From Candidatus Cloacimonadota bacterium (GTDB lineage: Bacteria > Cloacimonadota > Cloacimonadia > Cloacimonadales > JAIOQZ01), in the NCBI GenBank assembly GCA_021108395.1, contig JAIOQZ010000022.1:1-64000 (forward strand): a stretch of DNA of 64,000 bases. The letters run 5' to 3'. The notes beneath the pieces are model-generated. The model was not told the origin of the DNA. It made no database searches and saw nothing but the letters and a program-made list of their open reading frames with translations. A program made the position numbers and the translations under genes. Numbering within the stretch: the first letter of the stretch is position 1; each line of letters begins with the position of its first letter. Positions 26,292-35,527 of the stretch are shown piece by piece.

Positions 26292-26319
26292 TGAGGAGAA
26301 GCTTAGAGGCTTCTCCTCA
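26292..26319 (-). other. Hairpin between thrS and kdsD
   Basis: TGAGGAGAAGC (26292-26302) pairs perfectly with GCTTCTCCTCA (26309-26319), loop 6. No T tract follows on the minus strand, and kdsD's ATG is only 16 bases further on. It may end part of the thrS transcript or protect the kdsD message. Confidence 0.55.
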
Positions 26320-26351
26320 TGTTGTCAACACTCTGAGCAGTAACCCGAAAG

Positions 26352-28295
26352 CTACTCCTCGTCTTTCACATTATTGATGTCCGCTTCGATCTTCTTGATG
26401 GCCTCTTCCAGTGTGAACTGGCCGAGGTCACCTTCGCCGTGACGGCGGATCGAGACGGAGTTGGTATCTTCTTCGCGCTGGCCGAGAATGAACATATAGG
26501 GTATTTTCATCATCTCGGCATCGCGAATCTTGTAGCCGATTTTCTCGTTGCGCAGGTCTATTTCGGCGCGGAAGCCCTCCTTGCGCAGAGCCTTTAGCTT
26601 GCGCTGGGCGAAGTGCTTGAAGTTCTCCGATACCGGTATCACCATCACCTGCGTGGGACAGAGCCACGTCGGGAAGTTGCCGGCATAATGCTCGATGAGA
26701 ACGCCAAAGAAGCGTTCGAGCGAGCCAAGCAGAGCGCGGTGGATCATATAAGGCCTGTGAGGCTGGTTGTCCGACCCGATATACTCCATCTCGAAGCGCT
26801 CTGCCAGGTTGAAGTCGAACTGGATGGTGGTGCACTGCCAGTAGCGTCCCAACGAGTCCTTGATCTTGATGTCGATCTTGGGGCCATAGAAAGCGCCGCC
26901 GCCCTCGTCGAGCTTGAAGTCGATTTCGTGTTTCTCCAGCGCCTTGCGCAACGACTCGGTGGCCAGATCCCATTCTTCCGGCTCGCCAACGGCCTTTTCC
27001 GGTCGCGTGGCGAGATAGAACGCGAAGTCGTTGAACCCGAAACCGCGCAGCATGCCCAGCGAGAACGTGAGCAGCTTCTCCACTTCCTCGTCGAGCTGGC
27101 CGGGTGTGCAGATGATGTGCGCATCGTCAACGGTGAAGCCGCGTACACGCATGAGACCATGCAGCACACCGCTCTTCTCGTAGCGGTAAACGGAACCCAT
27201 CTCGGCGTAACGCAGGGGCAGTTCGCGGTAGCTGCGTTTGCTCGTCTTGTAGATAGCGATGTGGAACGGGCAGTTCATCGGTTTGACGTAGTATTCCTGG
27301 CCTTCGATGTCCATCGCTGCAAACATGCTGTCGCTATAGAAATCGAGGTGGCCGGATGTCTTCCAGAGCTGCGCCTTGCCCAGGTGCGGCGTGGACACGA
27401 GCTTGTAGCCGTTCTCGACGTGTCGCTTGCGCCAGTAGTCCTCGATAATGTTGCGCATACAGGCGCCATTGGGATGCCACAGGATGAGCCCGGGGCCGAC
27501 ATCGGCGCTGATGCTGAACAGGTCGAGCTCGCGTCCCAGCTTGCGGTGGTCGCGCAGCTTGGCCTCTTCGAGCACGGCGAGATATTTGCGCAGCTCCTTC
27601 TTGCTGGGGAAGGTGATGCCGTAGATGCGTTTGAGCATCTTGTTGCGCTCATCCCCGCGCCAGTATGCGCCGGCGCTCTTGAGCAGCTTCACGGCCTTGA
27701 TCTTGCCCGTGTGGACGAGGTGCGGCCCGCGACACAGGTCGATGAAGTCGCCCTGCTGATACACCGACACCCGCGTTCCGCGAGGCATAGCCTCGAGCAG
27801 TTCCACCTTGTAGGGTTCATGCCTGCGCTTGAACTTCTTGGTTGCATCGCCACGCGCCATATCGACACGCTCGAAGCGCTGCTTCTCCTGCGCCAGCTCT
27901 CGCATGCGCTCCTCGATCTTTTCCAGGTCTTCGTCACTGAACGCTTCGTCGCGGTCGAAGTCGTAGTAGAAGCCGTTCTCGATGGCCGGGCCGATGGCGA
28001 CCTTGACCTCGGGAAAAAGCTGCTTCACGGCCTGAGCCATGAGATGGGCGCTCGAATGCCAATAGACCTCTCGTCCAATCTCGCTGTCGAAGGTGTGCAG
28101 CAACAGCGCGGCGTCTTCCTCGATGGGTCTCGTTACGTCAACGAGCTGCCCGTTCACCTCCGCCACGATGGTGCGTAGCGCCAGGTTATGATTTATCTTC
28201 TCGGCCACGTCGAGCGCCGAGGAGCCTTTGTCCATCTCCATCACTGCCCCGTCTGGCAGTGTAACGTTGATCATCTCTATCTTCTTTTTCGCCAT
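26352..28295 (-). CDS. thrS: Threonyl-tRNA synthetase
   Basis: 647 aa with the full bacterial layout: TGS domain (1-65), editing domain with HSSAHL and DLCRGPHL, class-II catalytic core with MNCPFH zinc region, motif-2-like RYEKSGVLHGLMRVRGFT, motif 3 GLLGSLERFFGVLIEHY (as HRALLGSLERFFG), and C-terminal anticodon-binding domain (PTQVMVIPVSENF onward). ATG 28295 is preceded by GAGGT. The sequence upstream is only 29 bases to the next gene and holds no T-box, so control must act further upstream or otherwise. Confidence 0.97.
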   Translation of the reverse strand: MAKKKIEMINVTLPDGAVMEMDKGSSALDVAEKINHNLALRTIVAEVNGQLVDVTRPIEEDAALLLHTFDSEIGREVYWHSSAHLMAQAVKQLFPEVKVAIGPAIENGFYYDFDRDEAFSDEDLEKIEERMRELAQEKQRFERVDMARGDATKKFKRRHEPYKVELLEAMPRGTRVSVYQQGDFIDLCRGPHLVHTGKIKAVKLLKSAGAYWRGDERNKMLKRIYGITFPSKKELRKYLAVLEEAKLRDHRKLGRELDLFSISADVGPGLILWHPNGACMRNIIEDYWRKRHVENGYKLVSTPHLGKAQLWKTSGHLDFYSDSMFAAMDIEGQEYYVKPMNCPFHIAIYKTSKRSYRELPLRYAEMGSVYRYEKSGVLHGLMRVRGFTVDDAHIICTPGQLDEEVEKLLTFSLGMLRGFGFNDFAFYLATRPEKAVGEPEEWDLATESLRKALEKHEIDFKLDEGGGAFYGPKIDIKIKDSLGRYWQCTTIQFDFNLAERFEMEYIGSDNQPHRPYMIHRALLGSLERFFGVLIEHYAGNFPTWLCPTQVMVIPVSENFKHFAQRKLKALRKEGFRAEIDLRNEKIGYKIRDAEMMKIPYMFILGQREEDTNSVSIRRHGEGDLGQFTLEEAIKKIEADINNVKDEE

Positions 28296-28324
28296 GATTC
28301 TACCTCGTATATATCTTTATTGTA

Positions 28325-29752
28325 TTATCGCTTCCAACTGCGAAGACGCAGGAAAACCATCACCAGCGCTATCACCAGAATCAACCCGGCCAGCAGCACC
28401 ATCAGTTCCATCAGGTAGCTTCGTTCGCCTTCCTGCTGGCGGGTGCCTTCGCCACGGGTTCCCTGCAAGTCCTGCTCAATCTGCGCAGCAGCGGCGTCGA
28501 GGGCGGCAGCTGGAGCCACCTGCCCGCGCAACACCTTCTCGATCACCTGTTCTTCGAGGTGCTTGCGAGCGTCGAGCCACTGCGGAATGGGCGGCTCGTA
28601 GGTTGCGTGTTCGAGCTGCTCATAGACTGCGCGCATTTCGGGATACTCGTTCAGCCGCTGCACCAGCGCAGGCTCGGCAAAAGCGCTACGCCGCACCGGC
28701 ATGTAGTAGGTCATCTCCGACCAGCGGGCGGTCTGAGCGGGAGCTGTGAACCACTTCACGAACTCCCATGCCGCCTGCTCCACTCGCGGGTTGCCTTTGC
28801 GAAAGATAATCACATTGGTTCCGCTGATGATATTGCGCTTTGTACGATGGGTGGGGATGGCCCCGATGCCCAGAAGAAAGTCGATGCCGGTTCGCCGCAT
28901 ATACGCCACGCTCACGCTCGATCCCTCGACCATCGCCACCTTGCCGGCCAGGAAGTCGTTCTGCCCCTCGTAGCCAACGGAAAGATATGCCGTCGAGTCT
29001 GCGTTGAGCAGCCCGGCGAGGAAGTCGAGCGCCTCGACGCCATACTCGCTGTTGAACAGCGGCGTACGGTTGTCCTCCGCCATAATCTCGCCACCGGCCT
29101 GCAACAGCAGGTTCTCGAACTGCCAGGCGCTGACGGGATATGTGGTGCCATACACCTCGGCCACGCCTTTGTCGTTGCGACGGGTGAGGATGCGGCAATA
29201 CTCGCGGAACTCCTCCCACGTCGCGGGCGGATCGGCGGGGCGGTCGCCCACGCGCAGACCGTTGTTGAAAAACAAATCCTTGTTGTAATACAGTACGCGC
29301 ACGCTCTTGTTGAACGGAAATGCCCACAGCGTGTCGCGGAAGGTGTTACTGCGCAGGAACACCGGGTAGATGTCGTCCATCGTGGCGCGGAATTCGGGAT
29401 CGGCGGCGATGAACTGGTCCATCGACGCCAGCTTGTTCGCCTCAATGAAGTTGGCGATCCAGCTCTCGAACGCCTGGGCGATATCTGGTTGTTTGTCGGC
29501 CTGGATGCTGGCCATCAGCTTCGTTTGCAGCGCCGTGTAGTTGCCCATGGCCACACCCAGGATGTGGATGTCGGGGTGCGCTTGGTTGAACTCGTCGATC
29601 AGTTGGTTGAGAGCGTCGCCCAGCGGGCCGCCCATCGAGTGCCAGAACACGACCTGCACACGCTCGCTCTGGCGCGCTTCGCCACAGGCAGAAAATATGC
29701 CTGCCAGCGCCAGCGCCAGAATGATTCCGCTCCATACAGCCTTGCGTCGCAT
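28325..29752 (-). CDS. Sugar-type ABC solute-binding lipoprotein with a C-terminal membrane helix
   Basis: 475 aa. The N-terminal signal ends SAC, with probable lipidated C23. Residues about 32-420 are an extracellular solute-binding family 1 (UgpB/MalE-like) fold: VQVVFWHSMGGPLGDALNQLIDEFN, QPDIAQAFESW, YNKDLFF, WEEFREYCRILT, AMVEGSSVSVAYM, AAWEFVKWFTAP. The similarity to UgpB suggests a sugar or glycerophosphodiester ligand. Unusually, the last 30 residues form a membrane helix (LMELMVLLAGLILVIALVMVFL) with a basic end RLRSWKR. No permease or ATPase gene is adjacent. Confidence 0.85.
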   Translation of the reverse strand: MRRKAVWSGIILALALAGIFSACGEARQSERVQVVFWHSMGGPLGDALNQLIDEFNQAHPDIHILGVAMGNYTALQTKLMASIQADKQPDIAQAFESWIANFIEANKLASMDQFIAADPEFRATMDDIYPVFLRSNTFRDTLWAFPFNKSVRVLYYNKDLFFNNGLRVGDRPADPPATWEEFREYCRILTRRNDKGVAEVYGTTYPVSAWQFENLLLQAGGEIMAEDNRTPLFNSEYGVEALDFLAGLLNADSTAYLSVGYEGQNDFLAGKVAMVEGSSVSVAYMRRTGIDFLLGIGAIPTHRTKRNIISGTNVIIFRKGNPRVEQAAWEFVKWFTAPAQTARWSEMTYYMPVRRSAFAEPALVQRLNEYPEMRAVYEQLEHATYEPPIPQWLDARKHLEEQVIEKVLRGQVAPAAALDAAAAQIEQDLQGTRGEGTRQQEGERSYLMELMVLLAGLILVIALVMVFLRLRSWKR

Positions 29753-29996
29753 CGTTTTTCCTTGTTATCAGCGGACTATCGTCGCCGTACGAGCATCTTG
29801 CAGCCCCTGCGCACAGCGGTTCTATCCAGTTTACGCGAAAGTACGGTGCGCCAAATGCGCGTCAAGGATTTTCCGCTGGCGGCGCAGACCGATTCGAGCC
29901 GGCGAAAACAGTTCTTGACGCCACCACCCCCTGCGGGCATGAATTTGCCATGTGAGCGCAGACGGTGCGCCACAGCACAAACAGAATGGAGCAGCA

Positions 29997-30512
29997 ATGG
30001 AACCACGCACCCAGCCAACCGACTTCGCCACCGCAAAGGACCAGACCAGGCATCCGGCGCGGGTAGCCGTTGCAGTGGTCATAGCGCCTGATGGCAAGCC
30101 CAACATGATCACACTCGAGTGGTTCATGCGCACCAGTCTCGACCCGCCGATGCTGGCCATCAGCGTGGGGCACACACGCTATTCCCATGCCTGCCTGCAA
30201 CAAAACCGCCACTTCAATCTGGCGCTGCTGTCGGCAGAGCAAAGCGAACTGGCGCGTGTGTGCGGCAACGTCTCCGGCGCCGACACGGACAAGTTCGCGG
30301 CCACCGGCATGGCGTGGTTCAAGGGACGACTGGCGGGGCTGCCTGTCATTCAGGGTGCGGCGGCGGTGTTCGAGTGCGAAGTAGTCACCCAGGTGCGCTC
30401 CGGCGACCATACAATCTTCGTGGGCGAGGTGAAGCACAGTTGGCACACGCCTGGCTTGCAGCCGCTCACTATGCAAAAGCTGCAAGAACAGCAGGAGCAG
30501 CGTGATGATTGA
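29997..30512 (+). CDS. Flavin-reductase-like (FMN-binding split barrel) protein
   Basis: 171 aa. The flavin-reductase-like domain is visible as VAVAVVIAPDGKPNMITLEWFMRTSLDPPMLAISVGHTRYSHACLQQNRHFNLALLS (discontinuous motifs), the usual pattern in which a small-molecule redox protein binds FMN. Members reduce flavins or supply FMNH2, and some are stand-alone FMN proteins. ATG 29997 is preceded by GGAG; an in-frame upstream start at 29952 has no ribosome site. The stop overlaps the start of the GNAT gene. Confidence 0.83.
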   Translation: MEPRTQPTDFATAKDQTRHPARVAVAVVIAPDGKPNMITLEWFMRTSLDPPMLAISVGHTRYSHACLQQNRHFNLALLSAEQSELARVCGNVSGADTDKFAATGMAWFKGRLAGLPVIQGAAAVFECEVVTQVRSGDHTIFVGEVKHSWHTPGLQPLTMQKLQEQQEQRDD

Positions 30513-30918
30513 GATTATCGAGGGCATCGACGAGAACATATTCGCGCAGGCGGAAAAGCTGTGGGATATCACCGGCGTGAGTAACCAGCAACGCGGTGAC
30601 ACCCTGTCCTCCGTGCTTCGCACTGTAGAAGTTGGCGGGCGTTTTTACACGGCGCGGGAAGGCCGGCGCGTGGTTGGCGTCTGCTGGCTGACCACCGATG
30701 GCCGCAGGCTGTTCGTGCATCACATGGCTGTTCACCCCGACTTCCAGAATCGCGGCATCGGGCGCATGCTGCTCGACATCGCCGTCGCCTATAGCGACAA
30801 ACTTGGACAAAAGTGCAAGCTCGAAGTGCACAGCGATAACGCCGCGGCCCGCCATCTCTACGAATCGGTCGGCTTTTCCCAGCTCGATGGATACATCGTG
30901 TTCATCCGTTGGGACTGA
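30505..30918 (+). CDS. GNAT-family N-acetyltransferase
   Basis: 137 aa. The acetyl-CoA binding signature is HHMAVHPDFQNRGIGRMLLDIAV (motif A, Q/RxxGxG/A), followed by the motif B region LEVHSDNAAARHLYESVGF. The substrate is unknown. It overlaps the end of the flavin reductase gene (ATG 30505, stop of the other at 30512) and has its ribosome site GGAG inside it, so the two are translationally coupled. Confidence 0.87.
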   Translation: MIEIIEGIDENIFAQAEKLWDITGVSNQQRGDTLSSVLRTVEVGGRFYTAREGRRVVGVCWLTTDGRRLFVHHMAVHPDFQNRGIGRMLLDIAVAYSDKLGQKCKLEVHSDNAAARHLYESVGFSQLDGYIVFIRWD

Positions 30919-31058
30919 CACCCACAGGTGTTCAGGCGTTGCGTATGAGCGCCCGCAGGGAGTGTTCGTCGGGTGAGGTTGACTCCGCAGAGAAAGAACG
31001 ATTGACAACAGGATGCCTCTGACCGGATTGTTATCTGATATTTCCGCAGGAGGAGCAG

Positions 31059-32399
31059 TTGAAAAGTGTAGTAGCGATAGTCGGTAGGCCCAACGTGGGC
31101 AAGTCAACCCTTTTCAATCGATTGTGCCGCAGTCGGCGGGCCATTGTCGATCCGATGGAAGGGGTCACTCGTGACCGCAAGTTCGAGGAAGTGGAATGGA
31201 ACGGCCGCTGCTTCGTCATCGTCGATACCGGCGGCATTATCCCGCGCTCTGCCAACACCATCGACCAGGCGGTGCGTTTTCAGGCCGAGATTTCCATCGA
31301 GGAATCGGACTTCATCCTGTTCATGGTTGACGCGCACGTGGGCGTAACCGACATGGACATGGAGATAACCCGCATCCTCAGTACCCACCGCAACAAGGTG
31401 ATGCTGGTCGCTAACAAGGTGGATAACGAGAAGTTCGCGCTGGACTTGCACGAATTTCTACAGCTCGGTTTTGGCGAGGCCTTCCCCATCGCGGCGGTGC
31501 AGGGCCGCAACACCGGCAACTTTCTCGACGCGCTTCTGGAGCGCATTCGCACCGCACCGCAGGAAGAAGAGGCTCGTGGCGAAGGCGGGCCGTTGCGCCT
31601 GGCCATAGTGGGCAAGCCCAACGTGGGCAAAAGCAGCCTGGTGAACCGCTTCACCGGCGAGCAGACGGTCATTGTGAGCGAAGTGCCGGGTACCACCAGA
31701 GACAGCACAGACACCCATCTGCGCTATCATGGACGCGACATCGTGCTGGTGGACACCGCCGGGCTGAAAAAAAAGAAGCGCATCCGCGAGGGCGTAGATT
31801 ACTTCGCCTCGATGCGCACCATCGAGAGCATCAACCGCGCCGACATCGTGCTGCTGGTGCTGGACGCCACCGAAGAAGTGAGCCGACAGGACAAGAAAAT
31901 CGCCGAGTACGCCTGTCGCACATACAAAGACATCATTGCGGTCTATAACAAGTGGGATCTGCCGGAAAAGGACACCCAAACGACGAAACGCTACACTGAA
32001 GAATTCCGTTACCAGGCCCCGTTTCTGGCGCATGTGCCGGTCATTTTCGTCAGTGCTCTCACCGGCCAGCGGGTGCGCAAGCTGCTCGACTTCGCCATCG
32101 AAGTGGACGCCGAAAGCAGAAAGCGCATCCCCACCTCGAAGCTCAACGAGTTCCTGCAACGCACCCTGGGCAAATATTCGCCCACCCACGCCAGCGGCAA
32201 GCACGTGAAAATCTTCTTTGTCACCCAAGTGCAAACTCACCCGCCCACGTTTGTGTTCTTTTGCAGCAACCCGAAACTGGTGGGCGAGGGCTACCGCCGC
32301 TATCTGCACAACCAGCTTCGCGAGCAATTCGGCTTTGCCGGCGCCAGTCTCAAGCTGCGTTTTCGCGGAAGGGACAAATATGACCCCAGCCTTAATTAG
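31059..32399 (+). CDS. der: Double-domain ribosome-assembly GTPase Der (EngA)
   Basis: 446 aa. Two G domains in tandem: GRPNVGKSTLFN / DTGG / NKVD, then GKPNVGKSSLVN / DTAGLKKKKRI / NKWD. A KH-like domain follows (from about 355). Der is essential for 50S subunit assembly. The start codon is TTG at 31059, giving the sequence MKSVVAIVGRPNVGK; AGGAGGAG three bases upstream decides this. There is no alternative ATG before the P-loop. Confidence 0.96.
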   Translation: MKSVVAIVGRPNVGKSTLFNRLCRSRRAIVDPMEGVTRDRKFEEVEWNGRCFVIVDTGGIIPRSANTIDQAVRFQAEISIEESDFILFMVDAHVGVTDMDMEITRILSTHRNKVMLVANKVDNEKFALDLHEFLQLGFGEAFPIAAVQGRNTGNFLDALLERIRTAPQEEEARGEGGPLRLAIVGKPNVGKSSLVNRFTGEQTVIVSEVPGTTRDSTDTHLRYHGRDIVLVDTAGLKKKKRIREGVDYFASMRTIESINRADIVLLVLDATEEVSRQDKKIAEYACRTYKDIIAVYNKWDLPEKDTQTTKRYTEEFRYQAPFLAHVPVIFVSALTGQRVRKLLDFAIEVDAESRKRIPTSKLNEFLQRTLGKYSPTHASGKHVKIFFVTQVQTHPPTFVFFCSNPKLVGEGYRRYLHNQLREQFGFAGASLKLRFRGRDKYDPSLN

Positions 32400-33009
32400 T
32401 CTCGTCGCCGCCTATCTGCTGGGCGGTGTGCCCACCGGCTACATCGCCGGCAAGCTGCTGCGCGGCATCGACATCCGCAGTCAAGGCAGCGGCAATGTGG
32501 GCGCCACCAACGCCATGCGCGTGCTGGGACCGGCCATTGGCGTTCCCGTGATGCTGCTGGACATCGGCAAGGGGCTGGGAGCCATTATGCTGGGACGCTG
32601 GCTGCTGGCCGGCGTTGCGGGCGCCGACTACTGGTTGCTTGGCGTGGGCGCCGCCGCCATTTTCGGCCACATCTTCACCATTTTTCTGCGTTTTCGTGGC
32701 GGAAAGGGCGTGGCAACCTCGGCAGGCGTTTTCGCCGGGCTTACGCCCATACCGTTTCTCATCGCGCTGGCGGTATTCGCGCTGGTGGTGGCGCTTTCGC
32801 GCTACGTATCGCTGGGCTCCATTCTGTCAGTCACCGCCCTGTTCGCCGCCGAGTTGGTTCGCAACATCACCGGCGGCTGGAACGAGCTTCACCTTCTGGC
32901 AATGACCTTCCTCATCGCCGTTCTGATTATCGTGAAACACAAGGCAAATATCAAGCGTTTGGTGCAAGGCAACGAAAATCGCCTCAACTTCAGCCAAAAG
33001 GAAAAGTAA
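32380..33009 (+). CDS. plsY: Acyl-phosphate:glycerol-3-phosphate acyltransferase
   Basis: Integral membrane enzyme that makes lysophosphatidate from acyl-phosphate and glycerol 3-phosphate. 209 aa. Family motifs: GSGNVGATNAMRVLG, LLDIGKGLGA, and GHIFTIFLRFRGGKGVATSAG, spread over five predicted membrane segments. ATG 32380 lies inside the end of der (20-base overlap) with GGAAGG upstream. A longer frame reaching back to 32218 is not supported. Confidence 0.95.
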   Translation: MTPALISLVAAYLLGGVPTGYIAGKLLRGIDIRSQGSGNVGATNAMRVLGPAIGVPVMLLDIGKGLGAIMLGRWLLAGVAGADYWLLGVGAAAIFGHIFTIFLRFRGGKGVATSAGVFAGLTPIPFLIALAVFALVVALSRYVSLGSILSVTALFAAELVRNITGGWNELHLLAMTFLIAVLIIVKHKANIKRLVQGNENRLNFSQKEK

Positions 33010-33010
33010 C

Positions 33011-34390
33011 ATGTGTGGAATCATTGGAATCTACAATCACAAGCGCGCTGCCGAACTGGCCACACTGGGCCTGTTTGCCGAGCAGCACCGAGGGCAAGAG
33101 AGCTGCGGCATGGCCGTCAGCGACGGGCGCGTGTTTCGCCTGCGCAAAAAGATGGGGCTGGTGAAGAACGTGTTCCGCCCCGACAAACTCGCTCACATGC
33201 AGGGTTCCATCGCGCTGGGGCACGTTCGCTATCCCACACGCGGAAGCTCGAGCCCATTCAACGCGCAACCGCACGTTCAGGAAACGCTGGCCGGCCCTTC
33301 CGTCGCGTTGGCCTCGAATGGCGATCTCGTCAATTACGACGAAGTGCGCGCTCGACTCGAGTGCAAGGGAATCTACTTCAGCTCGCAGAACGACGGCGAA
33401 CTGCTGCTCAAATACATCGTCTGTAAGGTCGAACTCGAGGGCATGGCCATCCCCGACGCCATCCGCTCGCTCATGCACGAGATAAAGGGTGCCTACAGCA
33501 CCGTGCTGGCCACCCGTGACCGCATGTACATGTTCCGCGACCCCTACGCCATACGCCCGATGGTGTATGGCCATCACGAAGACGGCACAGTGGCCGTGGC
33601 CAGCGAGAACTGCGCCCTCGATATCCTGGGGATTCATCGTCACCTCGAGGTACCACCGGCCGGTATCCTGTGGGTGGACGATCAGGGGATGCACAACCAG
33701 CCCAACGACCCGGCGCAATACCGCGCCGTTCCCGGCTGTCATCACTGCGTGTTCGAGCACATCTACTTCTCCCGTCCCGACAGCTTCATTTTTGGCGAGA
33801 ACGTGTATTCGGTGCGAGAACGCATCGGCGCGAAGCTGGCCGACAGCGACAAAGGCCTGCATCCAGACGTCGTCGTGCCGGTACCAGACAGTTCGAACTT
33901 CATTGCTCTGGGCTATGCCAAACGCAAGGGGATACCGTTCGAGATGGGGCTCATTCGCAACCACTATGTGGGGCGCACCTTCATCAAGCCGCAGCAGACC
34001 GTCCGCGACGAAAGCGTGAGCCAGAAGTTCAACCCGCTGCCCAACTTCTTCAAGGGCAAGAAGGTGGTGCTGGTCGATGACTCGATTGTGCGCGGCACCA
34101 CTATCCGCAAAATCGTGCAGCTGCTGCTGCGTGAAAGCGCTGCCGAGGTGCACCTGCGCATCGGCTCGCCGCCGGTGATGTTCAGTTGCTACTATGGTAT
34201 CGACACGCCAACGCGCAAGGAACTCATCGCGTCCGGCAACACAATCGAGGAGATTCGCGAATACCTCGGCGCCACCTCGCTGCGATACGTCTCTGCCGAT
34301 GAGCTTTGCGGCTGCGTCGGCGAGCCGAACGAATACTGCTATGCCTGCTTCACCGGCCACTACCCCATCGAGCCAAAGGAGACATCTTGA
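33011..34390 (+). CDS. purF: Amidophosphoribosyltransferase, Fe-S type without propeptide
   Basis: First step of purine synthesis (PRPP + glutamine to phosphoribosylamine). 459 aa. The protein begins MCGIIGIYN, so the catalytic cysteine becomes residue 1 after Met removal and no propeptide is present. The PRPP loop is KKVVLVDDSIVRGTT. Cysteines matching the [4Fe-4S] ligands of the Bacillus enzyme are visible at HHCVFEHIYFSRPDS, FSCYYGIDTP and CYACFTGHYP. Its TGA overlaps the TTG start of hldE1 (TTGA). Confidence 0.95.
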   Translation: MCGIIGIYNHKRAAELATLGLFAEQHRGQESCGMAVSDGRVFRLRKKMGLVKNVFRPDKLAHMQGSIALGHVRYPTRGSSSPFNAQPHVQETLAGPSVALASNGDLVNYDEVRARLECKGIYFSSQNDGELLLKYIVCKVELEGMAIPDAIRSLMHEIKGAYSTVLATRDRMYMFRDPYAIRPMVYGHHEDGTVAVASENCALDILGIHRHLEVPPAGILWVDDQGMHNQPNDPAQYRAVPGCHHCVFEHIYFSRPDSFIFGENVYSVRERIGAKLADSDKGLHPDVVVPVPDSSNFIALGYAKRKGIPFEMGLIRNHYVGRTFIKPQQTVRDESVSQKFNPLPNFFKGKKVVLVDDSIVRGTTIRKIVQLLLRESAAEVHLRIGSPPVMFSCYYGIDTPTRKELIASGNTIEEIREYLGATSLRYVSADELCGCVGEPNEYCYACFTGHYPIEPKETS

Positions 34391-35379
34391 TACCACTTAC
34401 TGACGTTCACGCCATTCTCGACAGTCTTGTCGGGCGCCGCGTCATCGTGCTGGGCGACCTCATGCTCGACCACTATCTGTGGGGCAAAGCCGAGCGTATC
34501 TCTGCCGAAGCGCCGGTGCCGGTGGTCGAGGTGAGCCGCGAGGAGCATCGCCTGGGCGGGGCGGCCAACGTGGTGCACAACATCATCGCCCTGGGTGGAA
34601 TCCCCGTCGTTATGGGACTGGTGGGCGCCGACTCCCGCGCCGACACCATGCGCAAACTTTTTGCGGCGCGAGGCGTAACCGAGCTGCACCTCGTCATCGA
34701 CCCCGACCGCCCAACGACACTCAAATCACGGGTCATCGCTCACAACCAGCAGGTCGTGCGCGTTGACTTCGAGCGCACAACCGTCATTCCCGCAAAGCTG
34801 GAGGACGAGCTGTTGGCGAGGCTCGCGGAAGAAATCCCCCGCGCCGACGCCGTGTTGCTCGAGGACTATAACAAGGGCCTGCTTTCTCAGCGCGTTATTC
34901 GCCAGGCCATCGCCCTGTGCCGCAAGCACGACAAGATTGTCACCGTTGACCCCAAGTTCCGCAACTTCTTCGACTATGAGGGCTGCACGGTGTTCAAGCC
35001 AAACGTGCGCGAACTGGAGAAGAACCTGGGCACGGCGGTGGACACCGACGAGGAATTCCTCGCCGCCGCCCACGAGCTGCTCGAGCGCATCGATTGCGGC
35101 CACCTCATCATCACGCGGGGCGAGAAAGGGCTGTCCATCTTCACTCCCGGGCAGGAACCGGTGAACATCCCCACGTTCGCGCAGGAGGTGTATGATGTCT
35201 CCGGCGCGGGTGATACCGTCATTGGTGCGCTGACGCTGTGCCTGGCCGCCGGTTGCGCCATTGCCGACGCCGCTATCGTGGCCAATCACGCCGCCGGCAG
35301 CGTCTGCGGCAAGGTCGGCATCCACCCGGCGCACCCCGACGACATTCTGTCCAGCTTCCGCAACCACCAAGCTTTTTGA
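34387..35379 (+). CDS. hldE1: Heptose 7-phosphate kinase (HldE kinase-domain type)
   Basis: 330 aa, pfkB fold. It phosphorylates D-glycero-beta-D-manno-heptose 7-phosphate at C1 on the way to ADP-heptose for LPS core. Signatures: the start VIVLGDLMLDHYLWGKAERISAEAPVPVVEV, GGAANVVHNIIALGG, LLEDYNKG, DPKFRNF and the catalytic DVSGAGDTVIGALTL. The start is TTG 34387 in a TTGA overlap with purF and with AAAGGAG upstream. It has only the kinase half; the matching adenylyltransferase is a separate gene at 53759. The final codons and stop (35377-35379) lie inside a repeat element. Confidence 0.92.
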   Translation: MIPLTDVHAILDSLVGRRVIVLGDLMLDHYLWGKAERISAEAPVPVVEVSREEHRLGGAANVVHNIIALGGIPVVMGLVGADSRADTMRKLFAARGVTELHLVIDPDRPTTLKSRVIAHNQQVVRVDFERTTVIPAKLEDELLARLAEEIPRADAVLLEDYNKGLLSQRVIRQAIALCRKHDKIVTVDPKFRNFFDYEGCTVFKPNVRELEKNLGTAVDTDEEFLAAAHELLERIDCGHLIITRGEKGLSIFTPGQEPVNIPTFAQEVYDVSGAGDTVIGALTLCLAAGCAIADAAIVANHAAGSVCGKVGIHPAHPDDILSSFRNHQAF

Positions 35380-35420
35380 AAAAAGCGAGACCAAAAACTT
35401 TTAACGGATACTATGTATCC
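35368..35420 (+). repeat. Dispersed intergenic element, single module
   Basis: A palindromic GCTTTTT-ga-AAAAAGC stem (35371-35386) is followed by gagaccaaaaacttttaac and the hairpin GGATAC-TAT-GTATCC (35406-35420). It matches module 1 at 25151-25191 (shared AAAAAAGCGAGAC and AAAAACTTTT), with a different but still self-complementary hairpin. It contains the hldE1 stop codon. Confidence 0.7.
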
Positions 35421-35527
35421 CTTGACACCCCATCCCAAAAGAGGTAGAATCGCGCTTCAGGTCCGACGGGGTGAGGTATTTTCGAGAAGCCGCGTGCGGT
35501 CGGGTGATTCAGCCGCGCAACCCCAGG

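Noticed and set aside
26613-28178. A 521-codon plus-strand frame antisense to thrS
   Set aside because: thrS is unambiguous over the same bases.
28296-28324. A T-box riboswitch before thrS
   Set aside because: The gap is only 29 bases; there is no room for stem I or the T-box sequence.
28559-30091. A 510-codon plus-strand frame antisense to the solute-binding protein
   Set aside because: The minus-strand lipoprotein is clearly the gene; this frame lacks any start signal or motif.
32990-34396. A 468-codon open frame antisense to purF
   Set aside because: PurF on the plus strand has all catalytic and cluster residues; the antisense frame has no recognisable domain or ribosome site.
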